A stretch of DNA of 64,000 nucleotides. It comes from Posidoniimonas corsicana (GTDB taxonomy: Bacteria; Planctomycetota; Planctomycetia; Pirellulales; Lacipirellulaceae). The stretch lies in the NCBI RefSeq assembly GCF_007859765.1, contig NZ_SIHJ01000001.1:1054767-1118766 (forward strand), written 5' to 3'. The notes under the pieces are model-generated. The model had not been told where the DNA came from. It saw only the letters and a list, made by a program, of their open reading frames with translations, and made no database searches. Of the stretch, positions 12,028 through 20,790 are shown in pieces. The first letter of the stretch is position 1, and each line of letters starts with the position of its first letter. The position numbers were made by a program, and so were the translations under genes.

Positions 12028-12537
12028 CTACAGGTCACACTTCAGCGTTACAAGCTGCGCCAGCGTTTGCCCGTCACGGCTGACGGTGACGACGATCCGC
12101 TTGACGCCCTGGTCAAAGATGGTGAATGCGTCGGGGTCGTCCCGGTCGACGTACCACACCTGCACCGACCGGGTCCATCCGTCGCCATTCTTCGCGGTGG
12201 TTCCGAGCATGTTCTTGGGCGGCGTCTCGGACAGGCCGGAGTAGTCGTCCACGTCGTCGAGCGTCATGCGGTTGTTGGTAGACTCTCCGGAGTCGGTTCC
12301 GAACCACCAACTCCCACTTGGCTCGGTGTACGCCTGGGTGTGGATTTCGGACGCCAAGTGCTGCGCGAGCAGCATCGCCCGCGCCCTGTCGACATTGTCC
12401 ATCCGTCCAGTAATCGTCGCGCCTACGCAGCGTAGCGCGCCGACGAACACCAGCCCGACCAGCAGCGAGCAGATCGCTGCCTCGAGCAGCGTGAATCCGC
12501 TGCGACGCGAAACTTGGGGGTGACGTACGGCGTTCAT
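12028..12537 (-). CDS. Minor pseudopilin, GspI/PilV-like
   Basis: Type II secretion or type IV pilus minor pseudopilin of 169 residues. Prepilin signal RRSG/FTLLEAA with Glu at mature position 5, followed by a hydrophobic helix (ICSLLVGLVFVGALRCVG). The chosen ATG at 12537 overlaps the stop of the upstream pseudopilin as ATGA, which fixes the start better than an in-frame ATG 60 nt further upstream. It is the third of three coupled pseudopilin genes. The soluble part has no special motif. A prepilin peptidase must act in trans. Confidence 0.8.
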   Translation of the reverse strand: MNAVRHPQVSRRSGFTLLEAAICSLLVGLVFVGALRCVGATITGRMDNVDRARAMLLAQHLASEIHTQAYTEPSGSWWFGTDSGESTNNRMTLDDVDDYSGLSETPPKNMLGTTAKNGDGWTRSVQVWYVDRDDPDAFTIFDQGVKRIVVTVSRDGQTLAQLVTLKCDL

Positions 12538-13037
12538 TCGGCTGGGTTCATCGGGCGGACGATCGACTCCATCGCTGCACGGCTGTCCGCGCCGCACTGG
12601 ATCCAGTACCGAACGTAGTTCACCGTGTCGCCGGTTACGTAGTAGGAGAACTGGAGCGTTTGCACGTCCTCGACGACGACCGCTGCATCCTCACCGTTAA
12701 CGGATCGCGTCAACGGCGCCCCGGGAACGTTTGACCAGGCGTAGCGGATAGACTCGACCGCCGAATCGGCGTCGCCGCGGTCGGCGACAGTAAACGTGCA
12801 CGACCGGGGCTGCTGCTCGGTGATGTCGATGGCGTACTGGAACTCGTTGGCGAAGTCGGCAACCGCCTTGGCAGACTGCAGGGCAGCCCGCTCCGGGGTA
12901 GCGTCATCGTCACTCGCTTCGAGCGCGATGCGCAATGGCGCGGACATGCCCGCGAGGAGCACGGCCGCTATGAGCATCGCGACGGACAACTCGACCAGCG
13001 ACATGCCTCGGCGAGTGGAAGGCGGCGGATTGGTCAT
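12534..13037 (-). CDS. Minor pseudopilin, GspJ/PilW-like
   Basis: 167 residues. Prepilin cleavage motif RRG/MSLVELS with Glu at +5 and a following hydrophobic helix. The soluble domain is beta-rich with two cysteines (SCTF, QCGAD) that could form a disulfide. Both ends overlap neighbours by 4 nt, so translation of the three pseudopilins is coupled. The GspJ assignment rests on gene order and size only. Confidence 0.8.
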   Translation of the reverse strand: MTNPPPSTRRGMSLVELSVAMLIAAVLLAGMSAPLRIALEASDDDATPERAALQSAKAVADFANEFQYAIDITEQQPRSCTFTVADRGDADSAVESIRYAWSNVPGAPLTRSVNGEDAAVVVEDVQTLQFSYYVTGDTVNYVRYWIQCGADSRAAMESIVRPMNPAE

Positions 13038-13516
13038 GGCAGGGTTGCCCTCCCTGTGCCGTCGTCAACACTAACCGTGGTCTGAAAAGTCCCCGCCTGA
13101 ACAACGACGGCGCCCGCCGCGTCGGGTTCGCCAAACTGGTCGAACACCACCTGGGAGGCGCCGTCGAAGTCCGCCGACACAAGCGAGGCGGAGTAGGGCG
13201 TATCGGCGAGACTCGTCGCATAGGCTTCCGACGACTGCCGCAGGCCCTGCACCTCGGACACCTGGCACGTGCTGGACGCGACATCGAATGACACCGTCAC
13301 GCTGCGGCTGCGGGCCATGGCGGCCGAACGAGCGTACTCCAGGTCCGCTCGCACACGCTCAGCGGCGGCAAGACTGCGCTGGCGGTTGAGGCTATCGACG
13401 AATCGCGGCGTCGTAACCGCGGCCAGGATCCCCACGACGAACACCATGATCACGGCGTCGACGTAGGTGGCGGCGCGGCGGCAGGGTGCGGTCTGGCGTG
13501 CTGCGGTAGAGGGCAT
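13034..13516 (-). CDS. Pseudopilin, GspH-like, with a degenerate prepilin motif
   Basis: 160 residues. The N-terminus has a hydrophobic helix ending in GILAAVTTPRF, followed by an Arg-rich helix (ADLEYARSAAMARSRSV) typical of GspH/FimT pseudopilins. The cleavage region is odd: CRRAATYVDAVIMVF has Ala where Gly-1 is expected and Asp in place of Glu+5. It may be processed poorly or inserted differently. First of the three overlapping pseudopilin genes, and 44 nt downstream of the HD-GYP gene on the same strand. Confidence 0.75.
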   Translation of the reverse strand: MPSTAARQTAPCRRAATYVDAVIMVFVVGILAAVTTPRFVDSLNRQRSLAAAERVRADLEYARSAAMARSRSVTVSFDVASSTCQVSEVQGLRQSSEAYATSLADTPYSASLVSADFDGASQVVFDQFGEPDAAGAVVVQAGTFQTTVSVDDGTGRATLP

Positions 13517-13560
13517 AGCATGGCGCCAATCTGGTCGCGGGGCAGGGCGGGCTGACCGTG

Positions 13561-15186
13561 CTATAGCCCCAGGTCGGTGGTCACCGCGTGTGTTAAGATC
13601 TCGCTCGCGTCAAAAGTGACCGGAGTGTTTTCGGGACTGCTCTCCAGCGGGTCCAGGATCTGCCGCAGGTGGTCCTTCCAAGTGCGCGTAATCTCATGGA
13701 CATCGGCAGCCGCGGCAAAGAACGCGTCGACTACCGCCGAATCCCACTGCTGGCCGGCGCCGCGGCGAAGGATGCCTTCGGCCTTCTCCCAGGGCATGCC
13801 TGAGCGATAAGGTCGGTCGCTGGTCATGGCGTCCCATGCGTCGGCGACCGCAATGATCCGCGCAACAAGAGGGATCTCCTCCCCCTTCAGTCCGGCGGGG
13901 TAGCCGCCTCCGTTGAGCGATTCGTGATGGTAGAGCACGCCGTCTAGCAGGTTGCGGAGCGGCTTGAGCCGCTGCAGTAGCCGCCACCCGCACTCGGGGT
14001 GCCGCTTGATCTGGTCGAACTCCTCGTCGGTCAGCTGCCCCGGCTTGAGCAGCACGTCGTCCGACACGCCGACCTTCCCGACGTCGTGGAGCAGGCCGGT
14101 CAGGTAGATCTCGTGGCAGGTCGGCTCTGGCATGCCGAGCTCGCGGGCGATGCGGCGGGACAGCAAAGCGACGCGGTCGCTGTGGCCGCAAGTGTAGGCG
14201 TCTTTCGCTTCGATGACGCCCACCAGGGTGTGGATCGCGTCCACTACGAGCTCTTCTTTCTCTCCCACCAGGCGCACGTTGGCGGCGTGGGTGGCGAGCA
14301 GCACCGTGGCCGCCTCGAGAAGCGACGCCTCGACCGATCCGATCTCGTCACTCCCCAACCCCGCTTCCGTCGGTGCGCCGCGTTGCTGCTTGTTGACCCC
14401 CAACAGCCAACCGAACAGCCGCCCGTCCTTCCTGATGGGGGTTAGGACGAAGCTGCGGACGCCCGGTAGGTCATGCTGCTCGACACCGACAGCGTGGTCA
14501 GCCAGCAGATTGACCACCGCGACTCCCGTCTCGCGCCGGGTCAGGGAAGCGATGGCTTGTGTCCATTGGACGTCGCTAGCTTGGAGATCGCCTTCGCGCA
14601 ACGCCACCGCGCCGACCTCGCCGTCCGCCGCTTGGTCAGCCAACACCAGCGCGATGCCTTCGAGCCCGGCCACCTGACGCATAGACGGCAGCACGCCCGC
14701 GGCGACGTCCGACAACTGTCGCGTTGCGTCGCAGTACTCGACGTGGTTCGCCAGCCGTCGGAAGAAGGACAGCTCCTCAAAGCTCTCGGCCAGCCGATCG
14801 CCGTAGCCGTTGGCCAGCTCACGCAGCTCCGCTACCTCGCTTGCAAGCATGTGCTCTCGCACGCAGCTGGAGGCAAGGGAGTGGGCGTACTGTTCCGCGG
14901 AGAGTTCAACGCAGCCACAAACTAACGTTGCGTCACCTGCCGAACCCGGGCAAACGCACGCGACTGACAGCCCTTGTTGGAACTGCCGGATCTGCGGACC
15001 GGCTACACGGGCGTCGACCAGCTCGTCAAACCATGCGGACTGCTCCGTCGTCGCCGGCCGCATTGCGTCCGAGTGATGCCAGTCTCCCGACGTCCGGCGC
15101 CAGACTTCGAACGGCGTCGAGAACCGTTCGGCAAGTTGTGCGGCTAGCGAGGCGGCTTCGTCGGTCGGTTCCGAGTGCATAGACAT
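13561..15186 (-). CDS. GAF and HD-GYP domain protein (probable cyclic-di-GMP phosphodiesterase)
   Basis: 541 residues, cytosolic. Residues about 160-305 resemble a GAF sensor. Residues about 315-510 are HD-GYP, with GHSDRVALLSRRIA, HDVGK (His367, Asp368), HHE at 420-422, GGGYP (426-430) and ADAWDAMTSDRPYR. HD-GYP proteins hydrolyse cyclic-di-GMP, and all motif residues are present, so activity is expected. It begins the minus-strand run leading into the pseudopilins and is divergent from a response regulator, linking second-messenger signalling to the secretion/pilus locus. Pilus control is inferred from position. Confidence 0.88.
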   Translation of the reverse strand: MSMHSEPTDEAASLAAQLAERFSTPFEVWRRTSGDWHHSDAMRPATTEQSAWFDELVDARVAGPQIRQFQQGLSVACVCPGSAGDATLVCGCVELSAEQYAHSLASSCVREHMLASEVAELRELANGYGDRLAESFEELSFFRRLANHVEYCDATRQLSDVAAGVLPSMRQVAGLEGIALVLADQAADGEVGAVALREGDLQASDVQWTQAIASLTRRETGVAVVNLLADHAVGVEQHDLPGVRSFVLTPIRKDGRLFGWLLGVNKQQRGAPTEAGLGSDEIGSVEASLLEAATVLLATHAANVRLVGEKEELVVDAIHTLVGVIEAKDAYTCGHSDRVALLSRRIARELGMPEPTCHEIYLTGLLHDVGKVGVSDDVLLKPGQLTDEEFDQIKRHPECGWRLLQRLKPLRNLLDGVLYHHESLNGGGYPAGLKGEEIPLVARIIAVADAWDAMTSDRPYRSGMPWEKAEGILRRGAGQQWDSAVVDAFFAAAADVHEITRTWKDHLRQILDPLESSPENTPVTFDASEILTHAVTTDLGL

Positions 15187-15439
15187 GGTGCGTCTCGACG
15201 ATGACGGTGCGGGTATAAGGGAACTGTCAGTTGAGCCGTTTCGCGTGATCGCACGGTCGGGAGCGGAGCATCCTGACCTTTGGGGTTCGGAGGTATATAG
15301 CTTGCTCCAGCCGGACCTCGGCTCGGAATCCCGCTAAGTCGTCCACTGGACCCGATCGTGTAGTACCCTGCTGGTAGATACTTATCCCTCCTCACGTGGA
15401 GCCAGAGCCTCACCCCGGCCCGCGACCGCACGACCGCCA

Positions 15440-15841
15440 ATGAGCAATCCCACGTTCACTCCCCGTGCTCTGATCGCCGAAGACGACCCCGCCCTGGCGG
15501 ATGTGCTGAGGATGGCGTTCACCCGCCAAGGGTTTGAGGTGCGGGTCTGTCGCAACGGTCGCGACGCGTTGGAGACGGCTCAGCGTGAGCACTGGGACGT
15601 GGTCTGCAGCGACTACCAGATGCCCCACGTCAACGGCGAACAGCTGCTGTCCGGCATTCGGACCTCCGGCCCATCGCGGGACGCCGTGTGCATCCTCTGC
15701 TCGGCGAAGTCCTACGAGCTGGACTGCAACCGGATGAGCGACGAGCTGAATCTCCACGCCGTGTTCTACAAGCCGTTCAGCCTCGCCGAGATCTCCGAGT
15801 CGGCCCGACAAGGCCTGGAGGCCCGTGCAGCTGCGGTTTAG
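15440..15841 (+). CDS. Single-domain response regulator (CheY-like)
   Basis: 133 residues, receiver domain only. Acidic pocket EDD at 14-16, phospho-acceptor Asp58 in CSDYQMP, Ser88 in LCSAK, and conserved Lys111 in FYKPF. No output domain, so it should act by protein contact. It stands 120 nt before the histidine kinase gene on the same strand, which is its likely partner. Start is the ATG at 15440; no obvious ribosome-binding site. Confidence 0.9.
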   Translation: MSNPTFTPRALIAEDDPALADVLRMAFTRQGFEVRVCRNGRDALETAQREHWDVVCSDYQMPHVNGEQLLSGIRTSGPSRDAVCILCSAKSYELDCNRMSDELNLHAVFYKPFSLAEISESARQGLEARAAAV

Positions 15842-15961
15842 CGAGGCAGGCCCCTTGGACTCTGCCCGATCCGCCCGCACATCCGTCGTAGACAGAACGA
15901 CTACGGCGGGCCCGCCGCCGTTTGAGGCCAGCGGCGTAGCGCGGCGTCGCTTACCTGCAGC

Positions 15962-17464
15962 GTGAGCTACGATTCTTCGGCAATTCATGCCGAAATCGCC
16001 GCCCTTCAAACACGATCTGCACCCCCGATGCTCACCCTCCGCCCCAGACAGATGACCGGCGTGACGAAGGCAATCGGTCTGCACCTGGCCGCCGTAGCGG
16101 TGGCGGTGGGCGCAGGAATAGCGTTGTCGGCGATGGCCGCCCAGGCTTCCGGCGTGACGCTGTTCATCGTGGCGGCCATGGCGCTGGGCCCCCTGTTCGC
16201 CGCCAGCTACTGGGGCCTCCGGCGGCTGCTGCGTCCCACTGAGGTTGTTGAACGACTGCTCGGTGGCATTACCGATGGGGTGGTCGCGCCCCATGAGATG
16301 CCGCAGCTGGGGGTTGCATCCCCCGCCGCTGCCGGATGGAACGTGCTCACCCGCCAGGCTCGCAAGTGGTTCGCCCTGTCCGAGCTCGAGGCGAGCGTGC
16401 AACGTGGGTTGGTCGAGGGCGGCTCCGAGGGCGGGCTCGAGGTGCTCGACTGCCTCACGGACGGCGTCGCCACGACGGACGAGTCGGGGCGGATCCTGCA
16501 CTGCAATCAGTCATTCATTGCGATCTGCGGGCTGCTAGACGCGGCCGGCGCCAAGCAGACGCCCCTGCTTGACGTGGCGCCCCTTACCGACGAGGCACGC
16601 CACAGACTGAACACGAGCCCAGACGGATTGAGGCTGTCGTTCGAGTTCGCCGCCAGCGTCGGGGAGCAGCACCGGACCCTCCGCGTGACACGCACGCCCA
16701 TGAGCGACGCCGACCAAGCGCTCGCCGGGCACGCCTGGACGCTGCGCGACGTGACCCAGCAGCGGCTGGCGGAGGACATGCGTGACCGGTTCCTCACGAC
16801 CGCCACCCACGAGCTGCGTACGCCGCTCGCCAACATCCGCGCCTACGCCGAGTCGCTCGCCACCGTCGAGGACATCGACCCCGAGTCGCAGAAGCGGTTC
16901 TACAACATCATCCAGTCCGAGGCGGTGCGGCTGTCGCAGCTCGTCGACGACCTGCTGGACGTGAGCCGGATGCAGGCCGGCGCCCTGGCGATCGACCGCC
17001 GCGAGATGGACCTGGCCAGGCTGGTGGACGAGGTCACGCAGAAGGTCGACGCCAGCATGCAAGAGCACTGCATCGACTTCCGCTGCGAGCTGCCGCCAAA
17101 GTACCCAAAGGTCTACGCCGACAAGAGCAAGCTTGCCGCGGCGGTCGTCAACCTGCTGGGCAACGCCGCCAAGTACACGCCGGATGGCGGACGCGTAACC
17201 TTCCGAGTCGAGGCGTCGGACAACACGCTGGAGTTCTCGGTGGCGGACACCGGTATCGGGATCGGTCCAGATGAACTCGCTCACGTGTTCGACCGCTTCT
17301 TCCGCAGCGACGACGACCGCGTCCGTGAGATCCCGGGGAGTGGGCTGGGGCTGTCGCTCACCCAGGAGATCGCACGACTCCACGGCGGCGAACTGACCGT
17401 CGACAGCGAACTCAATGTGGGCTCCATCTTCCGCCTCACGATCCCGCTCGAGGAGGCCGGCTGA
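15962..17464 (+). CDS. Membrane sensor histidine kinase with PAS domain
   Basis: 500 residues with GTG start. Two membrane helices at about 36-60 and 64-90, a linker, a PAS domain at about 160-265, HisKA with phospho-acceptor His283 in TATHELRTPLANIRAYA, and an ATPase domain with NLLGNAAKYTPDGG, ADTGIG and GSGLGLSLTQEI. The periplasmic part is almost nil, so it probably senses a membrane or cytosolic cue through PAS. Its TGA overlaps the ATG of the STAS gene by one base. Being in the operon with GspE and GspF suggests it controls the hybrid secretion machine. Confidence 0.9.
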   Translation: MSYDSSAIHAEIAALQTRSAPPMLTLRPRQMTGVTKAIGLHLAAVAVAVGAGIALSAMAAQASGVTLFIVAAMALGPLFAASYWGLRRLLRPTEVVERLLGGITDGVVAPHEMPQLGVASPAAAGWNVLTRQARKWFALSELEASVQRGLVEGGSEGGLEVLDCLTDGVATTDESGRILHCNQSFIAICGLLDAAGAKQTPLLDVAPLTDEARHRLNTSPDGLRLSFEFAASVGEQHRTLRVTRTPMSDADQALAGHAWTLRDVTQQRLAEDMRDRFLTTATHELRTPLANIRAYAESLATVEDIDPESQKRFYNIIQSEAVRLSQLVDDLLDVSRMQAGALAIDRREMDLARLVDEVTQKVDASMQEHCIDFRCELPPKYPKVYADKSKLAAAVVNLLGNAAKYTPDGGRVTFRVEASDNTLEFSVADTGIGIGPDELAHVFDRFFRSDDDRVREIPGSGLGLSLTQEIARLHGGELTVDSELNVGSIFRLTIPLEEAG

Positions 17465-17799
17465 TGCCGACGCTGCATCAACAGGGCTGCGTCGATGTGC
17501 TGACCCTCGACGACCGCTTCACCGCCGACAACGTCGACGAGGCCCGCGGTGCGCTGATGCCGTCGTTCGACAGTGGACTCCCACAGGTCGTCCTCGACCT
17601 GCGGAAGGTCAAGTTCGTCGACAGCGCCGGCTTGGAGCTCATCTGCGAAATGCACGCCGAGTGCCGCAGGCGGGGTGGCGAGCTCCGCCTCGCCGCGCCC
17701 GGAAGACTGGTGCGGGACGTGCTGTCGATAACGGGACTCGCATCACAGCTGGCCATCGCGGACGATGCGCTGGCAGCCGCCGGGGAGTTCACACAATGA
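17464..17799 (+). CDS. STAS-domain protein (anti-sigma factor antagonist-like)
   Basis: 111 residues. STAS fold with the phosphorylatable Ser motif KFVDSAGLELI. Such proteins bind anti-sigma or kinase partners and switch by Ser phosphorylation. No serine kinase is next to it. Starts in a TGATG overlap with the histidine kinase and ends in an ATGA overlap with gspE, so it is translated as part of that operon; a direct role at the secretion machine is an inference. Confidence 0.85.
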   Translation: MPTLHQQGCVDVLTLDDRFTADNVDEARGALMPSFDSGLPQVVLDLRKVKFVDSAGLELICEMHAECRRRGGELRLAAPGRLVRDVLSITGLASQLAIADDALAAAGEFTQ

Positions 17800-19526
17800 C
17801 CCCCATAGCCACTCCACCGCCGCCCGCAACACCACGCAGCGCTCGCAAGATGCGTCTTGGCGAGCAGCTGCTCTCCAGCGGCAAGATCACCCAAGCGGAA
17901 CTCGAGGCCGCACTCAGCGAGCAGCACGGCGGCCAGCGACTCGGCGAGACGCTCGTCAAGCTCGGCTTTGTCGAAGAGGCGGACTTGCTCCCATTCCTCG
18001 CCGAACAGTTCGGCGTGCCGCACGCGCAGCTTCGGGAGGGGATCGTCGACCCGGCAGCGGCGCGTCTCATCACCCGCCCGCTAGCCGAGCAGATCAAGTG
18101 CCTCGGCCTGTTCCGCGTGAACGGCGAGCTGACGGTCGCGATGTCGAACCCACGCGACCTCGTAGACATCGACAAGATCGAGCAGCACACCGGGCTCCGG
18201 GTCCGTCCTGTTCTCGGACTCGAGGCGGCGATCACCGACTTCCTCGGCCGCGTTTACGGCGAAGGGTTCCAGGTCGAAACCGTCACGGCCGACATGGAGG
18301 AGGGCGCGGTCTCGCTGAACGACGAGGCGATCGAGCTCGATCTCGAGGGGCTCTCGAGCGCCGTCGACGAGAGCCCCGTCATCAACCTGGTCAACTACAT
18401 CCTGCTGCAGGCAGTCCGCCAGCGGGCGAGCGACATCCACATCGAGCCGGGCGCGCGCACCACCGCTGTTCGGTACCGGATCGACGGCATGCTGCGGGAG
18501 GTCCTCCGCCCCCGCCGTGAATTCCACCCGGCGTTGGTCTCGCGTCTAAAAGTGATGGCCAAAATGGACATCGCCGAGCACCGCCTGCCGCAGGACGGCC
18601 GCATCCACGTCGTGGTCGACCGCCGCGAGGTCGACGTCCGGGCATCGACGCTGCCAACAGTGCTCGGTGAAAAGGTGGTGCTGCGTATCCTGGACCGTGG
18701 CGGCGTCACATTCCGCCTTGATGAACTGGGCATCCCGGACCACCAGCTCGGCTCGCTGAAGTCGATGCTCGACCGGCCCCACGGCCTGATCCTCGCGACC
18801 GGGCCAACCGGCAGCGGCAAGACCACCACCCTGTACTCCGCCATCGAGCTGATCAAATCGGTTGAGCGGAACATCGTGACCGTCGAGGACCCGGTGGAGT
18901 ACCGCCTGGACCTGATCAACCAGGTCCACGTCAACACCGCGGCATCGTTGACGTTCGCCCGGGCCTTGCGGTCGATCCTTCGGCAAGACCCGGACGTCAT
19001 CATGATTGGTGAGATCCGGGACCTGGAAACGGCCGAAACCGCGGTCCAGGCCGCTCTGACCGGGCACCTCGTGCTCAGCACACTCCACACCAACGATGCG
19101 GCCAGCGCCGTCACGCGCCTGGTCGATATGGGAGTGGCGCCGTTCAAGGTCGCCGCGTCGCTCTTAGGGGTCGTCGCACAGCGGCTGCTGAGGAAGGTCT
19201 GCCCCAACTGCCGCGGCTCGTACTACCCCCCTCCCATCACGCTGGACGCGATCAACTACGCGGGCGACCGCTCCCGTCAGTTCTCCCGCGGCGCGGGCTG
19301 CGACCGGTGTTACGACACCGGCTGCCAGGGGCGCGTCGGCGTTTACGAGATGCTGCCGATTACGCGGCCGCTGCGCGAGCTGATCTCCAGCGGGGCGTCG
19401 CTCGACGCGCTGCGGGATTTCTCCAAGGAATCCGGTTTCGCCACACTGCTGGATCAGGGGCTTGTCGCTGCCGAGGAAGGGATCGTTTCGCTAGAGGAAG
19501 TCGTCCGCGTCATCGCGGGAGACTAG
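17796..19526 (+). CDS. gspE: Type II secretion/type IV pilus assembly ATPase GspE/PilB
   Basis: 576 residues from the ATG in the ATGA overlap at 17796. The frame stays open further upstream, but that part is only the STAS gene read in another frame. The N-terminal MshEN-like domain (about 20-150; RLGETLVKLGFVEEADLLPFLA) belongs to a group that can bind cyclic-di-GMP. The ATPase has Walker A GPTGSGKTT (336-344), Asp box VTVEDPVEYR, Walker B-type VIMIGEIRD and LSTLHTNDA. A zinc-binding tetracysteine follows (CPNC and CDRC). It powers pseudopilus or pilus assembly at the inner membrane. The nearby HD-GYP enzyme makes cyclic-di-GMP control attractive. Confidence 0.95.
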   Translation: MTPIATPPPPATPRSARKMRLGEQLLSSGKITQAELEAALSEQHGGQRLGETLVKLGFVEEADLLPFLAEQFGVPHAQLREGIVDPAAARLITRPLAEQIKCLGLFRVNGELTVAMSNPRDLVDIDKIEQHTGLRVRPVLGLEAAITDFLGRVYGEGFQVETVTADMEEGAVSLNDEAIELDLEGLSSAVDESPVINLVNYILLQAVRQRASDIHIEPGARTTAVRYRIDGMLREVLRPRREFHPALVSRLKVMAKMDIAEHRLPQDGRIHVVVDRREVDVRASTLPTVLGEKVVLRILDRGGVTFRLDELGIPDHQLGSLKSMLDRPHGLILATGPTGSGKTTTLYSAIELIKSVERNIVTVEDPVEYRLDLINQVHVNTAASLTFARALRSILRQDPDVIMIGEIRDLETAETAVQAALTGHLVLSTLHTNDAASAVTRLVDMGVAPFKVAASLLGVVAQRLLRKVCPNCRGSYYPPPITLDAINYAGDRSRQFSRGAGCDRCYDTGCQGRVGVYEMLPITRPLRELISSGASLDALRDFSKESGFATLLDQGLVAAEEGIVSLEEVVRVIAGD

Positions 19527-19544
19527 CCACACCCACGGTTCTCC

Positions 19545-20768
19545 ATGTACCCGTCTGCCACCACTGACCTCGACGCAACCGCCTCCCTGGGAGAGATGAG
19601 CGCTGCTGCGCCGGTGGCCGGGGTCGGGCTCGGTCCCCCGTCGCGGTTGATTGGCGGCGGGGCCCCTCTCGCAGCTGCGACCAGCAACGCCGCCTCTGCT
19701 CGCGTGACGAAGGCGGGCGGCGCCAAGGGGTCGATGAGCAAGCGCGAGCAGGTGATGTTCGTTACACAGCTCGCGATCATGACCCGCTCTGGCGTCGACG
19801 TCGCCGACGCCATCCGGAGCATCGCTTCGCGCGCAACCCGACCGGGCTTGCGGTCAACCATGGAGAGCCTTCACGAACTGTTGCAGGAGGGCAAATGCCT
19901 GTCGCAGGCGATGTCCGCTCTGCCGGGACAGTTCGACGGCGTCGTGATCGCTTCGGTTACGGCGGGCGAGGCATCGGGCCGGTTGTCCGACGTGCTCGGA
20001 CGCCTGGGCGACCTGATGCGAGATGAGCTCCGCACCAAGAGCGCAATCCGCTCGCTGGTCAGCTACCCGCTTGTGTTGTCGATGGTGACCTTCGGCGTGT
20101 TGACCGCGATGGTGTTCTTCGTCCTGCCCCAGTTCGCTGGCATCTATGAGTCGTCACGCGCGCCCACGCCCGTGGTGACCAAGCTGCTTCTCGACGGGTC
20201 CATGATCCTGCGAGACTACTGGTGGCTCGCGGCGTCGGTCGCTGCGGTCGCAGGCGTCACGGCCTGGCGTATGCTGGCTTCGGCGTCCGGGCGGCGGATG
20301 CTCGACCGGATCTACTTCAACATGCCGCTGCTCTCGACCGTGTGCCGGTCGATCAGCATTGGCCGTTCTTTCCGGCTGCAGGGCGTGCTGCTGGAGAGCG
20401 GCATCCCGCTCCTCGAGGTGCTCGAGCTGACGAAAACGGTGTCGCGGAGCACTCTGATGCGCGAGCTCAACGAGGAGATGCAGCAGGCCGTGCTGGTGGG
20501 AAAGAACATGTCGTCGGCGCTGCTTGACTCCGAGTGCGTCCCCGACGGCGCCGTTGAGATGGTCGCCACCGCCGAAGCCAACGGCCAGTTGTCCGGCGTT
20601 CTGCAAACTGTTGGCGAGTTCTTCGAGAGCGAAGGGGAGCAGCAGCTCAAGGAACTCGTCAAGATCGCGGAACCGGTGATCATTGTGCTGCTCGGCGTGG
20701 TCGTCGGCGGGATCGTGCTGGCGGTGATGCTGCCGATGCTCGATCTTTCTGCGACCGGGGGACGCTAG
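19545..20768 (+). CDS. gspF: Inner-membrane platform protein GspF/PilC
   Basis: 407 residues. Two T2SSF domains (about 65-195 and 265-395), each with the pattern LL..G..L..A, plus three hydrophobic segments (about 165-190, 222-245, 375-398). The 60-residue Ala/Gly-rich N-terminal extension is non-conserved; an internal start at SMSKREQVMF is possible but has no better context. Located 18 nt after gspE, whose ATPase should drive it. Confidence 0.92.
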   Translation: MYPSATTDLDATASLGEMSAAAPVAGVGLGPPSRLIGGGAPLAAATSNAASARVTKAGGAKGSMSKREQVMFVTQLAIMTRSGVDVADAIRSIASRATRPGLRSTMESLHELLQEGKCLSQAMSALPGQFDGVVIASVTAGEASGRLSDVLGRLGDLMRDELRTKSAIRSLVSYPLVLSMVTFGVLTAMVFFVLPQFAGIYESSRAPTPVVTKLLLDGSMILRDYWWLAASVAAVAGVTAWRMLASASGRRMLDRIYFNMPLLSTVCRSISIGRSFRLQGVLLESGIPLLEVLELTKTVSRSTLMRELNEEMQQAVLVGKNMSSALLDSECVPDGAVEMVATAEANGQLSGVLQTVGEFFESEGEQQLKELVKIAEPVIIVLLGVVVGGIVLAVMLPMLDLSATGGR

Positions 20769-20790
20769 GCCGCGACGCCGAAAACCAACC

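Noticed and set aside
17415-17795. 127-codon N-terminal extension of gspE
   Set aside because: It is the STAS gene read in another frame. The ATGA overlap at 17796 gives a normal GspE start.
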